NCBI GenBank assembly: GCA_947450325.1
Contig: CANFUT010000020.1
Coordinates: forward strand, 1-64,000
From: Flavobacteriia bacterium
GTDB lineage: Bacteria; Bacteroidota; Bacteroidia; Flavobacteriales_D; Crocinitomicaceae
Reading direction: 5' to 3'
DNA length: 64,000 nt
Below are positions 50,875-59,900 of the stretch, in pieces (position 1 is the first letter of the stretch; every line of letters starts with the position of its first letter). A program made the translations under genes and the position numbers. The notes beneath the pieces are model-generated. The model saw only the letters and a program-made list of their open reading frames with translations. It did not search any database and was not told the origin of the DNA.

Positions 50875-52326
50875 TTGAATCCAATTAAAAAACTTTTAGG
50901 GCAAACAGCCATTTATGGACTTCCTAGTATTTTGGGACGTCTGTTAAATTATTTGCTCGTTCCGTTGCACACCAAAGTGATCGACCCTGAAAAATACGGC
51001 GTCGTTTCCGAATTATATGCATGGGTTGCGTTTTTAATTGTCATTCTAACTTTTGGAATGGAAACTTCTTTTTTCAAATTTTTGCATGAAAAAGAAGACC
51101 GCGAAGAAGTTTTTCGAAATAGTTTTCTCACAGTCATCGGAATCAATATTGCATTTTTTGCAATCATGATTTTTTTCAATCAAAACATTGCCGATGCGAT
51201 GCTGTATTCAGATCACAATGAATACATTATTTTACTAATTACCATTGTCTGCATTGATGCGGTTACTAGCTTGCCTTTAGCAAAATTGCGGGCAGAAGAA
51301 AAAGCAGTGAAATTTGCAACGATTCAATTTACTTCCATCGGAGTCAACATTTTACTCAATGTTATTTTGATTGGTTTTGTGGTAGATCGAAGCAATCCAG
51401 AAGAAGCTGTTTTCTTTATTTTGATTGCCAATTTATTGTCTTCCTTGGTGAAACCTGTGATGTTGTACAAAGATTTCCTGTATCTTAAATGGACGTACAA
51501 TGTTGAACTTGCCAAGGAAATGCTGAAATATGCAGCGCCATTGGTCATTGCTGGTTTCGCAGGAATTATCAATGAAACGATAGACCGAATTTTGCTCAAA
51601 CACGTTACACATGCGAGTGGACATTCGATTGAATATTCTATGATTCAGGTGGGAATTTACAGTGCCTGCTACAAATTAGCGATGTTGGTCACGATTTTAT
51701 TGCAAGCATATCGTTATGCCGCGGAACCGTTTTTCTTTTCGCAGGCTAAAAATCAAGACAAAAACAAAGTATATATCAAAGTGATGAATTATTTCATCGC
51801 AATGGTTTGCGTCGTGTTTTTATTAGTGACTTTGAACATTGATATTTTTAAACATTTCATCAGCAAAGAAAGCTACTGGGTTGGGTTGAGCGTTGTACCT
51901 GTTTTGTTGCTCGGAAACATTTTTTTAGGAATTTATTACAACCAAAGTATTTGGTACAAACTGAGCGGACAAACTAAATTTGGCGCTTACATTGCTATTG
52001 GCGGAGCGAGTTTGACAATCATCATCAATTTGCTTTTTATACCAAAATATGGCTACATGGCATGCGCTTGGGCAACGATGATTGTATATGGTGCTCAAAT
52101 GGTTGCGTCTTATTTACTCGGACAAAAATATTATCCAATCAAATACAATTTGCGCAAATTTGCGGTTTATCTTGGAAGCAGTTTATTGCTTTTTTGGATT
52201 TCAACTTGGTTTAGTTTTGAGACTGGAGGAATCGTGAAATTTTTCTTCAACAATTTCTTGTTGCTCTTATTCGTTGGAATATTTTGGGTTTTGGAAGATC
52301 CTTTGAAAAGTTTCAAAAAAGGATAA
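50875..52326 (+). CDS. Polysaccharide flippase (MATE/MOP superfamily)
   Basis: 483-residue protein with about 12-14 helices, start NPIKKLLGQTAIYGLPSILGRLLNYLLVPLHTKVIDPEKYGVVSELYAW, typical of Wzx-like lipid-linked saccharide or peptidoglycan-precursor flippases. The start codon must be TTG at 50875: the codon before it is the in-frame stop of the previous gene, and the next in-frame ATG would remove the first two helices. No capsule or O-antigen genes lie alongside, so substrate is open. Confidence 0.85.
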   Translation: MNPIKKLLGQTAIYGLPSILGRLLNYLLVPLHTKVIDPEKYGVVSELYAWVAFLIVILTFGMETSFFKFLHEKEDREEVFRNSFLTVIGINIAFFAIMIFFNQNIADAMLYSDHNEYIILLITIVCIDAVTSLPLAKLRAEEKAVKFATIQFTSIGVNILLNVILIGFVVDRSNPEEAVFFILIANLLSSLVKPVMLYKDFLYLKWTYNVELAKEMLKYAAPLVIAGFAGIINETIDRILLKHVTHASGHSIEYSMIQVGIYSACYKLAMLVTILLQAYRYAAEPFFFSQAKNQDKNKVYIKVMNYFIAMVCVVFLLVTLNIDIFKHFISKESYWVGLSVVPVLLLGNIFLGIYYNQSIWYKLSGQTKFGAYIAIGGASLTIIINLLFIPKYGYMACAWATMIVYGAQMVASYLLGQKYYPIKYNLRKFAVYLGSSLLLFWISTWFSFETGGIVKFFFNNFLLLLFVGIFWVLEDPLKSFKKG

Positions 52327-52461
52327 AATGCGATATAGATAATCAACTGATTCATATTTTAATACCTATCAAAACAATTCCGTACTCAACTTGTTTCTAA
52401 AAAGAATTGGAATCCCAAATATTTCGTAATTTCACACTTCAATAAAATTAAAAAAATCAAA

Positions 52462-53319
52462 ATGAAAAAAGTTATCTCAGCATTTTTGACATTATTTGTC
52501 GCGGTTGGATTTGGTTTTAACAGCCAAGCACAATCAATTAAAACACCAACTTTAAGTCCTTTTTCAACTGTAAAACAAAACTTTGGTTTGACTGAATTGA
52601 CTGTTGAATACAGCAGACCAAGCGCGCGTGGACGTGCAGTTTTTGGAGATGTAGTTCCTTTTGATGCCGTATGGAGAACTGGTGCGAATGCTTGTACAAA
52701 AATCACTTTTGGTGAAGATGTGAAAATCGAAGGTAAAGCAGTGCCAGCTGGAACTTATTCTTTGTTTACGATTCCTAGCAAAACAGAATGGACGATTATT
52801 TTGAACAAAAACACCAAATTGAGCGGCGCTTTTGGCTATTCTGAAGCAGAAGATTTGATGCGTTTCAAAGCAGCAGTGAAAACCAAAGCAGAAAAAACAG
52901 AAACGTTTACTATCGATTTCGCGAACTTAAAACCATTGCAAGCAACACTAGAAATGTCTTGGGAAAATACGGTTATTGCTTTTGATATCACTACAGAAGT
53001 AGATGAGCGCGTGATGAAAAACATCGAAACGACGATGGCGAAAGATGCAAGACCTTTTTACACGGCTGCTTCGTATTACTACGATAACAAAAAAGACATG
53101 AAACAAGCCTTGGATTGGGCAACAAAAGCGTTTGAATTAAATCCTGATGCTTATTGGGTAGCGAATTTGAAAGCTAAAATTCAATTGGAATTGAAAGACT
53201 ACAAAAACGCCATGGCGACTGCTGAAATCGTGAAAAAATTAGCGACAGCAGATGGAGACAATGCCTATGTTAAAATGGCTGATGAAATCATTGCAACAGC
53301 GAAAAAAGGCGGAAAATAA
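52462..53319 (+). CDS. DUF2911 protein with TPR-like C-terminus
   Basis: 285 residues. Signal peptide (ending NSQAQS), DUF2911 domain: LTVEYSRPSARGRAVFGDVVPFDAVWRTGANACTKITFGEDVKIEGKAVPAGTYSLFTIPSKTEWTIILNK. The last ~90 residues hold TPR-like helices (YTAASYYYDNKKDMKQALDWATKAFELNPDAYWVANLKAKI). Common in Bacteroidota, function unknown, periplasmic or outer-membrane associated. Ends at a strong double-stem terminator. Confidence 0.9.
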   Translation: MKKVISAFLTLFVAVGFGFNSQAQSIKTPTLSPFSTVKQNFGLTELTVEYSRPSARGRAVFGDVVPFDAVWRTGANACTKITFGEDVKIEGKAVPAGTYSLFTIPSKTEWTIILNKNTKLSGAFGYSEAEDLMRFKAAVKTKAEKTETFTIDFANLKPLQATLEMSWENTVIAFDITTEVDERVMKNIETTMAKDARPFYTAASYYYDNKKDMKQALDWATKAFELNPDAYWVANLKAKIQLELKDYKNAMATAEIVKKLATADGDNAYVKMADEIIATAKKGGK

Positions 53320-53338
53320 TATTCATATTTTATTCTTC

Positions 53339-53379
53339 AAGGGATGATTACGGTTGGTAATTGTCCCTTTTTTTTTGTT
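53339..53379 (+). terminator. Terminator after DUF2911 gene
   Basis: AAGGGA (53339-53344) with TCCCTT (53364-53369) and an inner stem ATTAC/GTAAT (53347-53351, 53357-53361), followed by nine or more T. Confidence 0.8.
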
Positions 53380-53444
53380 AAAACATAAATCTTACAATTG
53401 AACAATTGGTTTTCTTATTACATTTAGCTCATAAATAAGCAAAT

Positions 53445-55280
53445 ATGAACGCAAGAATACTTTCTGTCATCTTTTTGATACTGACTAATGTTGGCGCAAT
53501 TCAATCACAAACTGTTTCCACACAATTCGGTTCTATCCAAGGTGCTCAAAATGGAAATGTAATTCAATTTTTGGGAATTCCTTATGCGAAACCTCCTGTC
53601 AATGACTTGCGATGGAAGGCACCAGAAAATCCGAACAATTGGGTAAATACTTTAGCAACAACAAGTTTTGCTCCCGTTTGTCCACAGAAACTTTTTCAAC
53701 AAGGCGATACAACTTCGACGATTGTTGGAAATGAAGATTGCTTGTATCTCAATGTTTGGACACCGCAAGTGGGCGCTGGAACGAGACCAGTTTTGGTTTT
53801 TATCCACGGAGGCGGTAATCAACAAGGAAGCGCGAATGAAGTGAATGGCGGAACGCAAATGTATTTCGGTAAAAACATGGCGGAACGTGGCGATGCGGTA
53901 ATCGTAACAATTCAGTACAGATTGGGTCCTTTGGGATTTTTAGTTCACCCAGGTTTGGAACCTGAAAATGCGAATGGAACTGCTGGAAATTACGCCGTTT
54001 TGGACCAAATTTTAGCGTTAAAATGGGTACAAAATAACATTGCTAATTTTGGTGGAGATCCGACCAAAGTGATGATTTTCGGTGAAAGTGCTGGCGGAAT
54101 AAACGTTGGAAACTTGCTCACGACACCTCTTGCTGCTGGATTGTTTCAACGTGCTTGTATTCAAAGTGCGATGCCAGTGGTAAATACTTACAGCGATTCT
54201 AAAACCAAAGGAATCAACTACGTCGCAGACTTTACAACAACAGGAAATGACGTTCAAAAAATCGCATACATGCGTTCATTGCCGAGTGATAGTTTGGTGA
54301 AATACGAAACTTCTCCCCTTTCTGGTGGCGCAGTGCAATTGGCATGGCAACCAGTCATCGACAATTTGGTTTTTTCAAATTATCCTTTGCAAACCATTCA
54401 AAGTGGTAATTACAATAAAGTTCCTTTGATTATTGGTTCAAACGCAGATGAAATGAGTTTGTCTGCACCTCAAACTGTGCTTCCAGCAATGGTTACTGCA
54501 TTGATCAACGCATCGGTTCCAGCGGCAAATCAAGCAACTGCAACTGCGCTTTATCCTCCAGGGTCAAACACAACGCAAGCCAAACAATCATATATTGGTT
54601 TGTTGACGGATTCGCAATTCACAGCTACGACAAGAAGAACAGCACAATGCGTAAGTCAAAATCAAACAGAGCCTGTTTGGAGGTATTTCTTCAGCCACAA
54701 ACATACCTTGGCAGCGCTTGCAAATTATGGAAGTTACCATGGAATGGAACTTTTTTATGTTTTCAATAATTGGGAAAATGCCACTGCAGGTTCTGGAATT
54801 TTATTCAAACCAGCTGACGATTCTGTACAAGTAAATATGTTGAATTATTGGGTCAATTTTGCCAAAACAGGAAATCCAAATGGAACAGATTTGGTCGCTT
54901 GGCCGCAGTACAACGCATCAACAGATTGCTATTTGGAAATCAAAGCTACACCAAATGGTAGTCAGTGCGGATTAAGAACAGCGCAATCAGATTTGTGGGA
55001 TGATGTGGTGAATTTTGTGCCTTGTACAAGTTCTTTGTCATTGGAAGAAAATGAAAATGAAGACTTTAAAATCTATCCAAATCCAACGCAAAACATCGTT
55101 CACATAGATGCAAAATCCGGTGAATTTAAGGTTGAACTTTTCGATTTTACAGGAAAAAGCATCTTTGAAAGCACGAATGCAAAAAGCATTGATTTTGGAA
55201 ATTTTGCTCCTGGAATTTATCTAATTCAGTTGCAACAAGGTGAAAAAATCTCAACTTTCAAAGTGGTAAAACAAGATTAA
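53445..55280 (+). CDS. T9SS-exported type B carboxylesterase
   Basis: 611-residue secreted esterase. Signal peptide (to about residue 21, GAIQSQ), alpha/beta-hydrolase of the carboxylesterase/lipase type B family: GIPYAKPPVNDLRWKAPENP, oxyanion HGGGNQQGS, nucleophile Ser215 in FGESAGG, and catalytic His in YGSYHGMELFYVF. Ends in a T9SS type A sorting domain (FKIYPNPTQNIVHIDAKSG ... VELFDFTGKSIFES ... FAPGIYLIQLQQGEKISTFKVVKQD). Thus likely exported to the cell surface. Substrate unknown. Confidence 0.93.
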   Translation: MNARILSVIFLILTNVGAIQSQTVSTQFGSIQGAQNGNVIQFLGIPYAKPPVNDLRWKAPENPNNWVNTLATTSFAPVCPQKLFQQGDTTSTIVGNEDCLYLNVWTPQVGAGTRPVLVFIHGGGNQQGSANEVNGGTQMYFGKNMAERGDAVIVTIQYRLGPLGFLVHPGLEPENANGTAGNYAVLDQILALKWVQNNIANFGGDPTKVMIFGESAGGINVGNLLTTPLAAGLFQRACIQSAMPVVNTYSDSKTKGINYVADFTTTGNDVQKIAYMRSLPSDSLVKYETSPLSGGAVQLAWQPVIDNLVFSNYPLQTIQSGNYNKVPLIIGSNADEMSLSAPQTVLPAMVTALINASVPAANQATATALYPPGSNTTQAKQSYIGLLTDSQFTATTRRTAQCVSQNQTEPVWRYFFSHKHTLAALANYGSYHGMELFYVFNNWENATAGSGILFKPADDSVQVNMLNYWVNFAKTGNPNGTDLVAWPQYNASTDCYLEIKATPNGSQCGLRTAQSDLWDDVVNFVPCTSSLSLEENENEDFKIYPNPTQNIVHIDAKSGEFKVELFDFTGKSIFESTNAKSIDFGNFAPGIYLIQLQQGEKISTFKVVKQD

Positions 55281-55356
55281 AATTAAATTTTTTAGTCTAA
55301 TTAAATATCGTACATTTGATTAAATGCAACTTCAAAGGTTGTTCTGTTTTTAGCTT

Positions 55357-56031
55357 ATGAAAAATTTGATTGTCTTGCTGATTGTGGGTTTATTTGCAAA
55401 TTTTTTGCAAGCACAAACCACGTTTTTAGTCACTGATGGTGAAGGAATTCCAATTGTAAATGTTGAGGTCATTAGCAGTAAAACGAATATTGGCAAAACC
55501 GACAAAGAAGGAATGATTAAAGTAGCTTCTGTCAAAAAAAATGACACGATCATTTTCAAAGCGAGCAACGATTATGAGACCTATTTCTATATTGCCACTA
55601 AGAATAATCCAAAAGATTTACAAGAGATTGAATTGGAAGTGAAAACGATTGAAGAACGATTGGGCTTGGATTTCAATGTCGCTGTTCCTGAACCAGATTA
55701 TAGTCAAGACGAAGAAAAAATTTATGACGCTCCAGAAGTTACCGCATCGTTTCCTGGAGGACCAGACAAAATGAATTTATACATTTCAAAGATGCTTCAA
55801 AAACCGGAGATTGAACATGACGGTAGAACCAAATTAACGTGTCATGTGAAAATGGTCGTTGAAAAAGATGGAATGTTGTCCAATACTCAAATAGTCAAAG
55901 GCGTCGCCAATTGTCCTGAATGCGACAAAGAAGCCTTACGTGTTGTGAAATCAATGCCGAAATGGATTCCTGCAATTAATAATGGTCGAAGAGTAAGATC
56001 ATACTTCATCTTTCCAGTGAAATTTGATTAA
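55357..56031 (+). CDS. Secreted protein with TonB C-terminal domain
   Basis: 224 residues. Signal peptide (MKNLIVLLIVGLFANFLQAQ), a short carboxypeptidase-regulatory-like part (FLVTDGEGIPIVNVEVISSKTNIGKTDKEGMIKV), linker, and a C-terminal TonB-type domain (EVTASFPGGPDKMNLYISKML ... KLTCHVKMVVEKDGMLSNTQIVKGVANCPECDKEALRVVKSMPKWIPAINNGRRVRSYFIFPVKF). Unlike a true TonB it has no membrane anchor or proline-rich linker, so its role may differ from energy transfer. A TACATTTG box lies at 55312-55319. Its stop overlaps by 4 bp the stop of the convergent gene. Confidence 0.85.
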   Translation: MKNLIVLLIVGLFANFLQAQTTFLVTDGEGIPIVNVEVISSKTNIGKTDKEGMIKVASVKKNDTIIFKASNDYETYFYIATKNNPKDLQEIELEVKTIEERLGLDFNVAVPEPDYSQDEEKIYDAPEVTASFPGGPDKMNLYISKMLQKPEIEHDGRTKLTCHVKMVVEKDGMLSNTQIVKGVANCPECDKEALRVVKSMPKWIPAINNGRRVRSYFIFPVKFD

Positions 56032-56399
56032 CGCACGAGATTAAAATATCCTTGGTATTTATTCTGTGACATTTTATCTGTGAAAATGTAAAAATAAGTA
56101 CCGCTTTCAATCAACGTTTCAGGGTCATTTTTGCTTTTGCCTTTGACAGTGCAATTCCAATTTCCTTTGTATGGAGAAGCTTTGTAAACTTCGTTTCCCC
56201 ATCTATTGAAAATAACCAATTCATTTTCAGGGAAAAAACTTAAATTTTTAACCGTAAAGAAAGGATTGTCAGAATTTGGTGTCACCGTTTGACTAAAAAC
56301 TGGAGTCAATTGAAGTGATTCTGTATTTTCTACTTGACCAATAAGATTGAAAAACACAAATGAAAAAATGAGAACAGAAAAATACTTTTTTGAGATCAT
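56028..56399 (-). CDS. Miniature T9SS type B (CHU_C) protein
   Basis: 123 residues. Signal peptide (MISKKYFSVLIFSFVFFNLIGQ), then almost immediately a gliding-motility-associated C-terminal (CHU_C, T9SS type B) domain: TPNSDNPFFTVKNLSFFPENELVIFNRWGNEVYKASPYKGNWNCTVKG ... ESGTYFYIFTDKMSQNKYQGYFNLVR. Normally this domain is the last ~90 residues of proteins of many hundreds of residues; here there is no other module. The last four bases (TTAA) are shared with the stop of the convergent gene. Confidence 0.8.
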   Translation of the reverse strand: MISKKYFSVLIFSFVFFNLIGQVENTESLQLTPVFSQTVTPNSDNPFFTVKNLSFFPENELVIFNRWGNEVYKASPYKGNWNCTVKGKSKNDPETLIESGTYFYIFTDKMSQNKYQGYFNLVR

Positions 56400-56672
56400 A
56401 TTTGGCGATTTAAAATTTATAGTACCACAATTTAACTAGAAAAAAGATCAATTTTAATAAGTTAACAAAAGTAGTGATAAATAAAACAATTTCATTTCAA
56501 TTAAAGCTTTGTTTATCATCAATTTAATTGAATTTTTTTAAAAATTAAACTAATTATTAAATTTCTGTAAATTGTTGATAAAGTGGTATAATTTTGTTCT
56601 TATTCCAAATTATTTTGAATTATATTTGTCAGCAATTGTTGATGAGACAAAAGTCTCGAAAAAGTTAAAATT

Positions 56673-57053
56673 ATGTCACAAGAAAAAACAAGATATTCTG
56701 ACGCTGAATTGGATGAATTTAGAATTTTGATCAACGAAAAGTTGAAAGAAGCGCAAGAAGATTATGATATGTTGAAAAGTTCACTTTCAAACAGTGACAA
56801 TCACGGAACAGACGATACAGGTCGTACTTTCAATATGATGGAAGATGGTTCTGAAACGCTTTCTCGTGAGGAAGTTGCTCAATTGAGTGCTCGTCAGGAA
56901 AAATTCATTCAAAATTTACAAAGTGCTTTGATGCGCATTGAAAATAAAACTTACGGGATTTGTCGCGTAACAGGAAAATTGATCCAAAAGGAAAGATTGC
57001 GTTTGGTTCCTCATGCTACTCTAAGCATTGATGCCAAAAATGCTCAAAAATAA
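56673..57053 (+). CDS. DksA/TraR-family protein with degenerate zinc finger
   Basis: 126 residues: coiled-coil N-terminal part (SDAELDEFRILINEKLKEAQEDYDMLKSSL, DDTGRTFNMMEDGSETLSREEVAQLSARQEKF) and the DksA-like tail IENKTYGICRVTGKLIQKERLRLVPHATLSIDAKNAQ. Only one cysteine (in GICRVTG) remains of the C4 zinc finger, though the ATLSIDAK end is kept. Bacteroidota relatives show the same loss. May bind RNA polymerase, unproven. lspA begins 1 bp after its stop, so the two are one operon. A TATATTTG box (56621-56628) lies about 44 bp upstream. Confidence 0.85.
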   Translation: MSQEKTRYSDAELDEFRILINEKLKEAQEDYDMLKSSLSNSDNHGTDDTGRTFNMMEDGSETLSREEVAQLSARQEKFIQNLQSALMRIENKTYGICRVTGKLIQKERLRLVPHATLSIDAKNAQK

Positions 57054-57054
57054 C

Positions 57055-57768
57055 ATGGTGAGAAAAAAATTAATTATTGTAGGGGCTGTCGTGGCCCTTA
57101 TTTTGTTATTGGACCAAATAATCAAAATTTGGGTGAAAACGTCCGTTTCAACCATGGATCAGCCAATCAATTTAATTGGAAATTGGTTCAAAATTGTATA
57201 TGTTGAAAATCAAGGAATGGCTTTTGGCACCACTTTCGGTTCAGGAATTTGGGGAAAATTGGCCTTGAGTATTTTCAGAATTATCGCTATTGGTGGAATT
57301 GGATATTATTGGTTAAAACAGGCCAAAGCAGGAATGAAAATGGAGTTTCTAATCGCCATCGGATTTATTTTCGCTGGAGCCACTGGTAACCTCATCGATT
57401 CCATGTGCTACGATTTTATTTTTCCTTTCAAACCTTGCATGTCTTTCAATCAATTAGAAGGTTCTGGCGTTTTTGCCAACTGTGATTTCTACGGAAAAGT
57501 AGAGGTTCGACACGCTGGATTTTTACTTGGAAATGTGGTCGACATGTTTCAATTTGATTTCACTTGGCCATCTTGGATTCCATGGTTGGGAGGCAAGGAT
57601 GTTTTTCCAGCAGTTTGGAACGTTGCGGATGGTTCAATTTCTTGTGGCGTCGTGTTGATTTTAATCAGACAAAGAAGTTACTTCCCAAGAAAAAAGAAAA
57701 ATACAGTTGCAATTGAAAACATTTCTGAAAATACAGAAGATGGAAATGAAACGGAAGTAATCTCTTGA
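57055..57768 (+). CDS. lspA: Signal peptidase II (prolipoprotein)
   Basis: Cleaves lipoprotein signal peptides in the inner membrane. 237 residues, four helices, with the family boxes: LLDQIIKIWVKTS, VENQGMAFG, GATGNLIDSMCYDFIF (first Asp) and WNVADGSISCGVVLIL (second Asp). About 70 residues longer than the E. coli enzyme, mainly an insert between the two aspartate motifs (FKPCMSFNQLEGSGVFANCDFYGKVEVRHAG) and a charged tail. Start at 57055, 1 bp after the DksA-like stop. Many lipoproteins in this window would be its substrates. Confidence 0.94.
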   Translation: MVRKKLIIVGAVVALILLLDQIIKIWVKTSVSTMDQPINLIGNWFKIVYVENQGMAFGTTFGSGIWGKLALSIFRIIAIGGIGYYWLKQAKAGMKMEFLIAIGFIFAGATGNLIDSMCYDFIFPFKPCMSFNQLEGSGVFANCDFYGKVEVRHAGFLLGNVVDMFQFDFTWPSWIPWLGGKDVFPAVWNVADGSISCGVVLILIRQRSYFPRKKKNTVAIENISENTEDGNETEVIS

Positions 57769-57846
57769 TTAAAAGTTTTTTACAACTGATTTAGCTGAAT
57801 TCTTTTTTATTCCTTTCCTTAAATTGTAATCCCTGTATTTTATAAG

Positions 57847-57854
57847 TATCTTTG
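57847..57854 (+). promoter_or_regulatory. Promoter -7 box of purF
   Basis: TATCTTTG fits TAnnTTTG, with ATTG 20 bp upstream (57823-57826). Predicted start about 57858, 18 nt before the ATG at 57876 and after an in-frame TTG at 57852. Confidence 0.45.
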
Positions 57855-57875
57855 CAAAAAATTTCAGGAAGAGCC

Positions 57876-59777
57876 ATGAGTGATCCGATCAAACATGAGT
57901 GCGGAATAGCACTGTTAAGATTGAAAAAACCCCTTCAATTTTATCTCGAAAAATATGGGACTGCCTTTTATGGTTTGAGCAAACTGCATCTTTTGATGGA
58001 GAAACAAATCAACCGCGGACAAGACGGAGCCGGCGTAGCAAATATTAAATTTGACATGCAACCTGGCGAGCGTTATATTTCTCGCTACCGTTCCATCGAC
58101 AGCAAACCCATTCAAGACATTTTTGATCACATCAACAGTCGATTTAAACAAATCGAAGAAGAGGATCCTTCAAAATTGAAAGATGTTGAATACTTAAAGA
58201 AAAACGCTGGATTTACCGGAGAACTATATTTAGGACATTTAAGATACGGCACTTACGGTAGAAATAGCATAGAAAGTTGTCATCCATTTTTGAGACAAAA
58301 TAACTGGATTACTAGAAATTTAGCCGTTGCAGGAAATTTTAATCTGACCAATGTTGACGAGCTTTTTGATGTACTGTTAGAAATCGGACAACATCCAAAA
58401 GAAAAATCTGACACCGTTACTGTACTTGAAAAAATCGGTCACTTTTTGGATGAAGAAAACGACGAAATGTTGCAATCTTTGACCGCACAAGGTTTCTCCA
58501 TTCCTGAGATTTATGAGCGCATTGCCAAAAATTTAAACATCGAAAAAATCCTAAAAAGAGCTTCTTCAGATTGGGATGGTGGATATGCAATGGCAGGTTT
58601 ATTTGGACACGGTGATGCATTTGTATTGCGCGACCCTTCTGGAATCAGACCAGCATTTTGGTACGAAGATGAAGAAGTTTGCGTCGTAGCGTCTGAACGA
58701 TCAGTGATTCAAACTGCTTTCCGTTTGAAATACGACCAAGTTCAAGAATTGACGCCAGGAAGCGCGTTGATTATCAAAAAATCAGGTGCTGTAAATGAAG
58801 TAAAAATCAACGAACCTCGTGAAAGAAAAAGTTGTTCTTTTGAGCGCATTTATTTCTCCAGAGGAAACGATATCGATATCTACAAAGAGCGTATCAATTT
58901 GGGGAAACTGGTCGTGAATCAAGTATTGAAATCTGTAGATTATGATTTAGATAATTCCGTTTTTTCATTCATTCCAAATACTGCTGAAACATCTTTTTAT
59001 GGTTTGATTAAAGGATTGGAAGATTACCTTAATGATAGAAAATTTCAAGCAATTTTGGATTTGGGAGCCAATCCAACTCCAGAACAATTGAAAGAAATCA
59101 TTTACCAACGAGCAAGAATTGAAAAAATCGCCATCAAAGATGCAAAATTGAGAACCTTCATCACGCAAGATGATGCACGCGACGATTTGGTGGCACATGT
59201 TTACGATATTACCTATGGAACAGTTGTTCGGGGAAAAGACAATCTAGTTGTAATTGACGACAGTATCGTTCGTGGAACTACTTTGAAGCAAAGTATTTTA
59301 CGCATTTTAGACAGACTTGAACCTGTAAAAATCGTTGTTGTTTCTTCTGCTCCACAAATTCGTTATCCAGATTGCTATGGAATTGACATGGCGAAAATGG
59401 GCGATTTTATTGCCTTCGAAGCTGCCATTCAATTGTTGAAAGATCAAGGAAAAGGACACATCATTGACGATGTTTACAGAAAATGTTTGGATCAAGCCAA
59501 ATTACCGAAAGAGCAAATCAAAAATTACGTCAAAGAAATTTACGCGCCTTTCACTGCGGAAGAAATCTCCGCAAAAATCGCTGAATTATTGACGCCTGCA
59601 AACATTCAAGCAAAAGTTGAAATTGTATATCAAACAATTGAAAACTTACACGCAGCCATTCCAAATCACTTAGGAGATTGGTACTTCACAGGAAATTACC
59701 CAACTCCAGGTGGAAATAAAGTGGTCAACCGTGCATTTATCAATTTTGTTGAAGGAAAAAACGAAAGAGCTTATTAG
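57876..59777 (+). CDS. purF: Amidophosphoribosyltransferase, long Bacteroidota form
   Basis: First committed step of purine synthesis: glutamine plus PRPP to phosphoribosylamine. 633 residues from ATG 57876 (MSDPIKHECGIALLRL). N-terminal class II glutaminase with the Cys9 nucleophile after a short propeptide, GHLRYGTYGRN; C-terminal phosphoribosyltransferase domain with ERIYFSRGNDIDIYKERINLGK and PRPP loop VVIDDSIVRGTTLKQSILR. Longer than the ~500-residue classical PurF, as in other Bacteroidota, where a second shorter copy may exist elsewhere. Purine neighbours purQ/purD lie 15 kb away. Confidence 0.9.
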   Translation: MSDPIKHECGIALLRLKKPLQFYLEKYGTAFYGLSKLHLLMEKQINRGQDGAGVANIKFDMQPGERYISRYRSIDSKPIQDIFDHINSRFKQIEEEDPSKLKDVEYLKKNAGFTGELYLGHLRYGTYGRNSIESCHPFLRQNNWITRNLAVAGNFNLTNVDELFDVLLEIGQHPKEKSDTVTVLEKIGHFLDEENDEMLQSLTAQGFSIPEIYERIAKNLNIEKILKRASSDWDGGYAMAGLFGHGDAFVLRDPSGIRPAFWYEDEEVCVVASERSVIQTAFRLKYDQVQELTPGSALIIKKSGAVNEVKINEPRERKSCSFERIYFSRGNDIDIYKERINLGKLVVNQVLKSVDYDLDNSVFSFIPNTAETSFYGLIKGLEDYLNDRKFQAILDLGANPTPEQLKEIIYQRARIEKIAIKDAKLRTFITQDDARDDLVAHVYDITYGTVVRGKDNLVVIDDSIVRGTTLKQSILRILDRLEPVKIVVVSSAPQIRYPDCYGIDMAKMGDFIAFEAAIQLLKDQGKGHIIDDVYRKCLDQAKLPKEQIKNYVKEIYAPFTAEEISAKIAELLTPANIQAKVEIVYQTIENLHAAIPNHLGDWYFTGNYPTPGGNKVVNRAFINFVEGKNERAY

Positions 59778-59778
59778 G

Positions 59779-59820
59779 AGACAATAGACTGAAGACATTA
59801 GACTCTAGACGGAAGACACT
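59779..59820. repeat. AGACnnn heptad array, left arm
   Basis: AGAC at 59779, 59786, 59793, 59800, 59807 and 59814, exactly 7 bp apart; starts 2 bp after the purF stop. A related array in inverse orientation follows at 59901-59935. Confidence 0.7.
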
Positions 59821-59900
59821 AGAAATTAAATAGGTTGTACCACGATATTTTAGGTCTTCGTCATAAAACAAGAAGTATTATTTTAGTCAAAAATTAAAAG

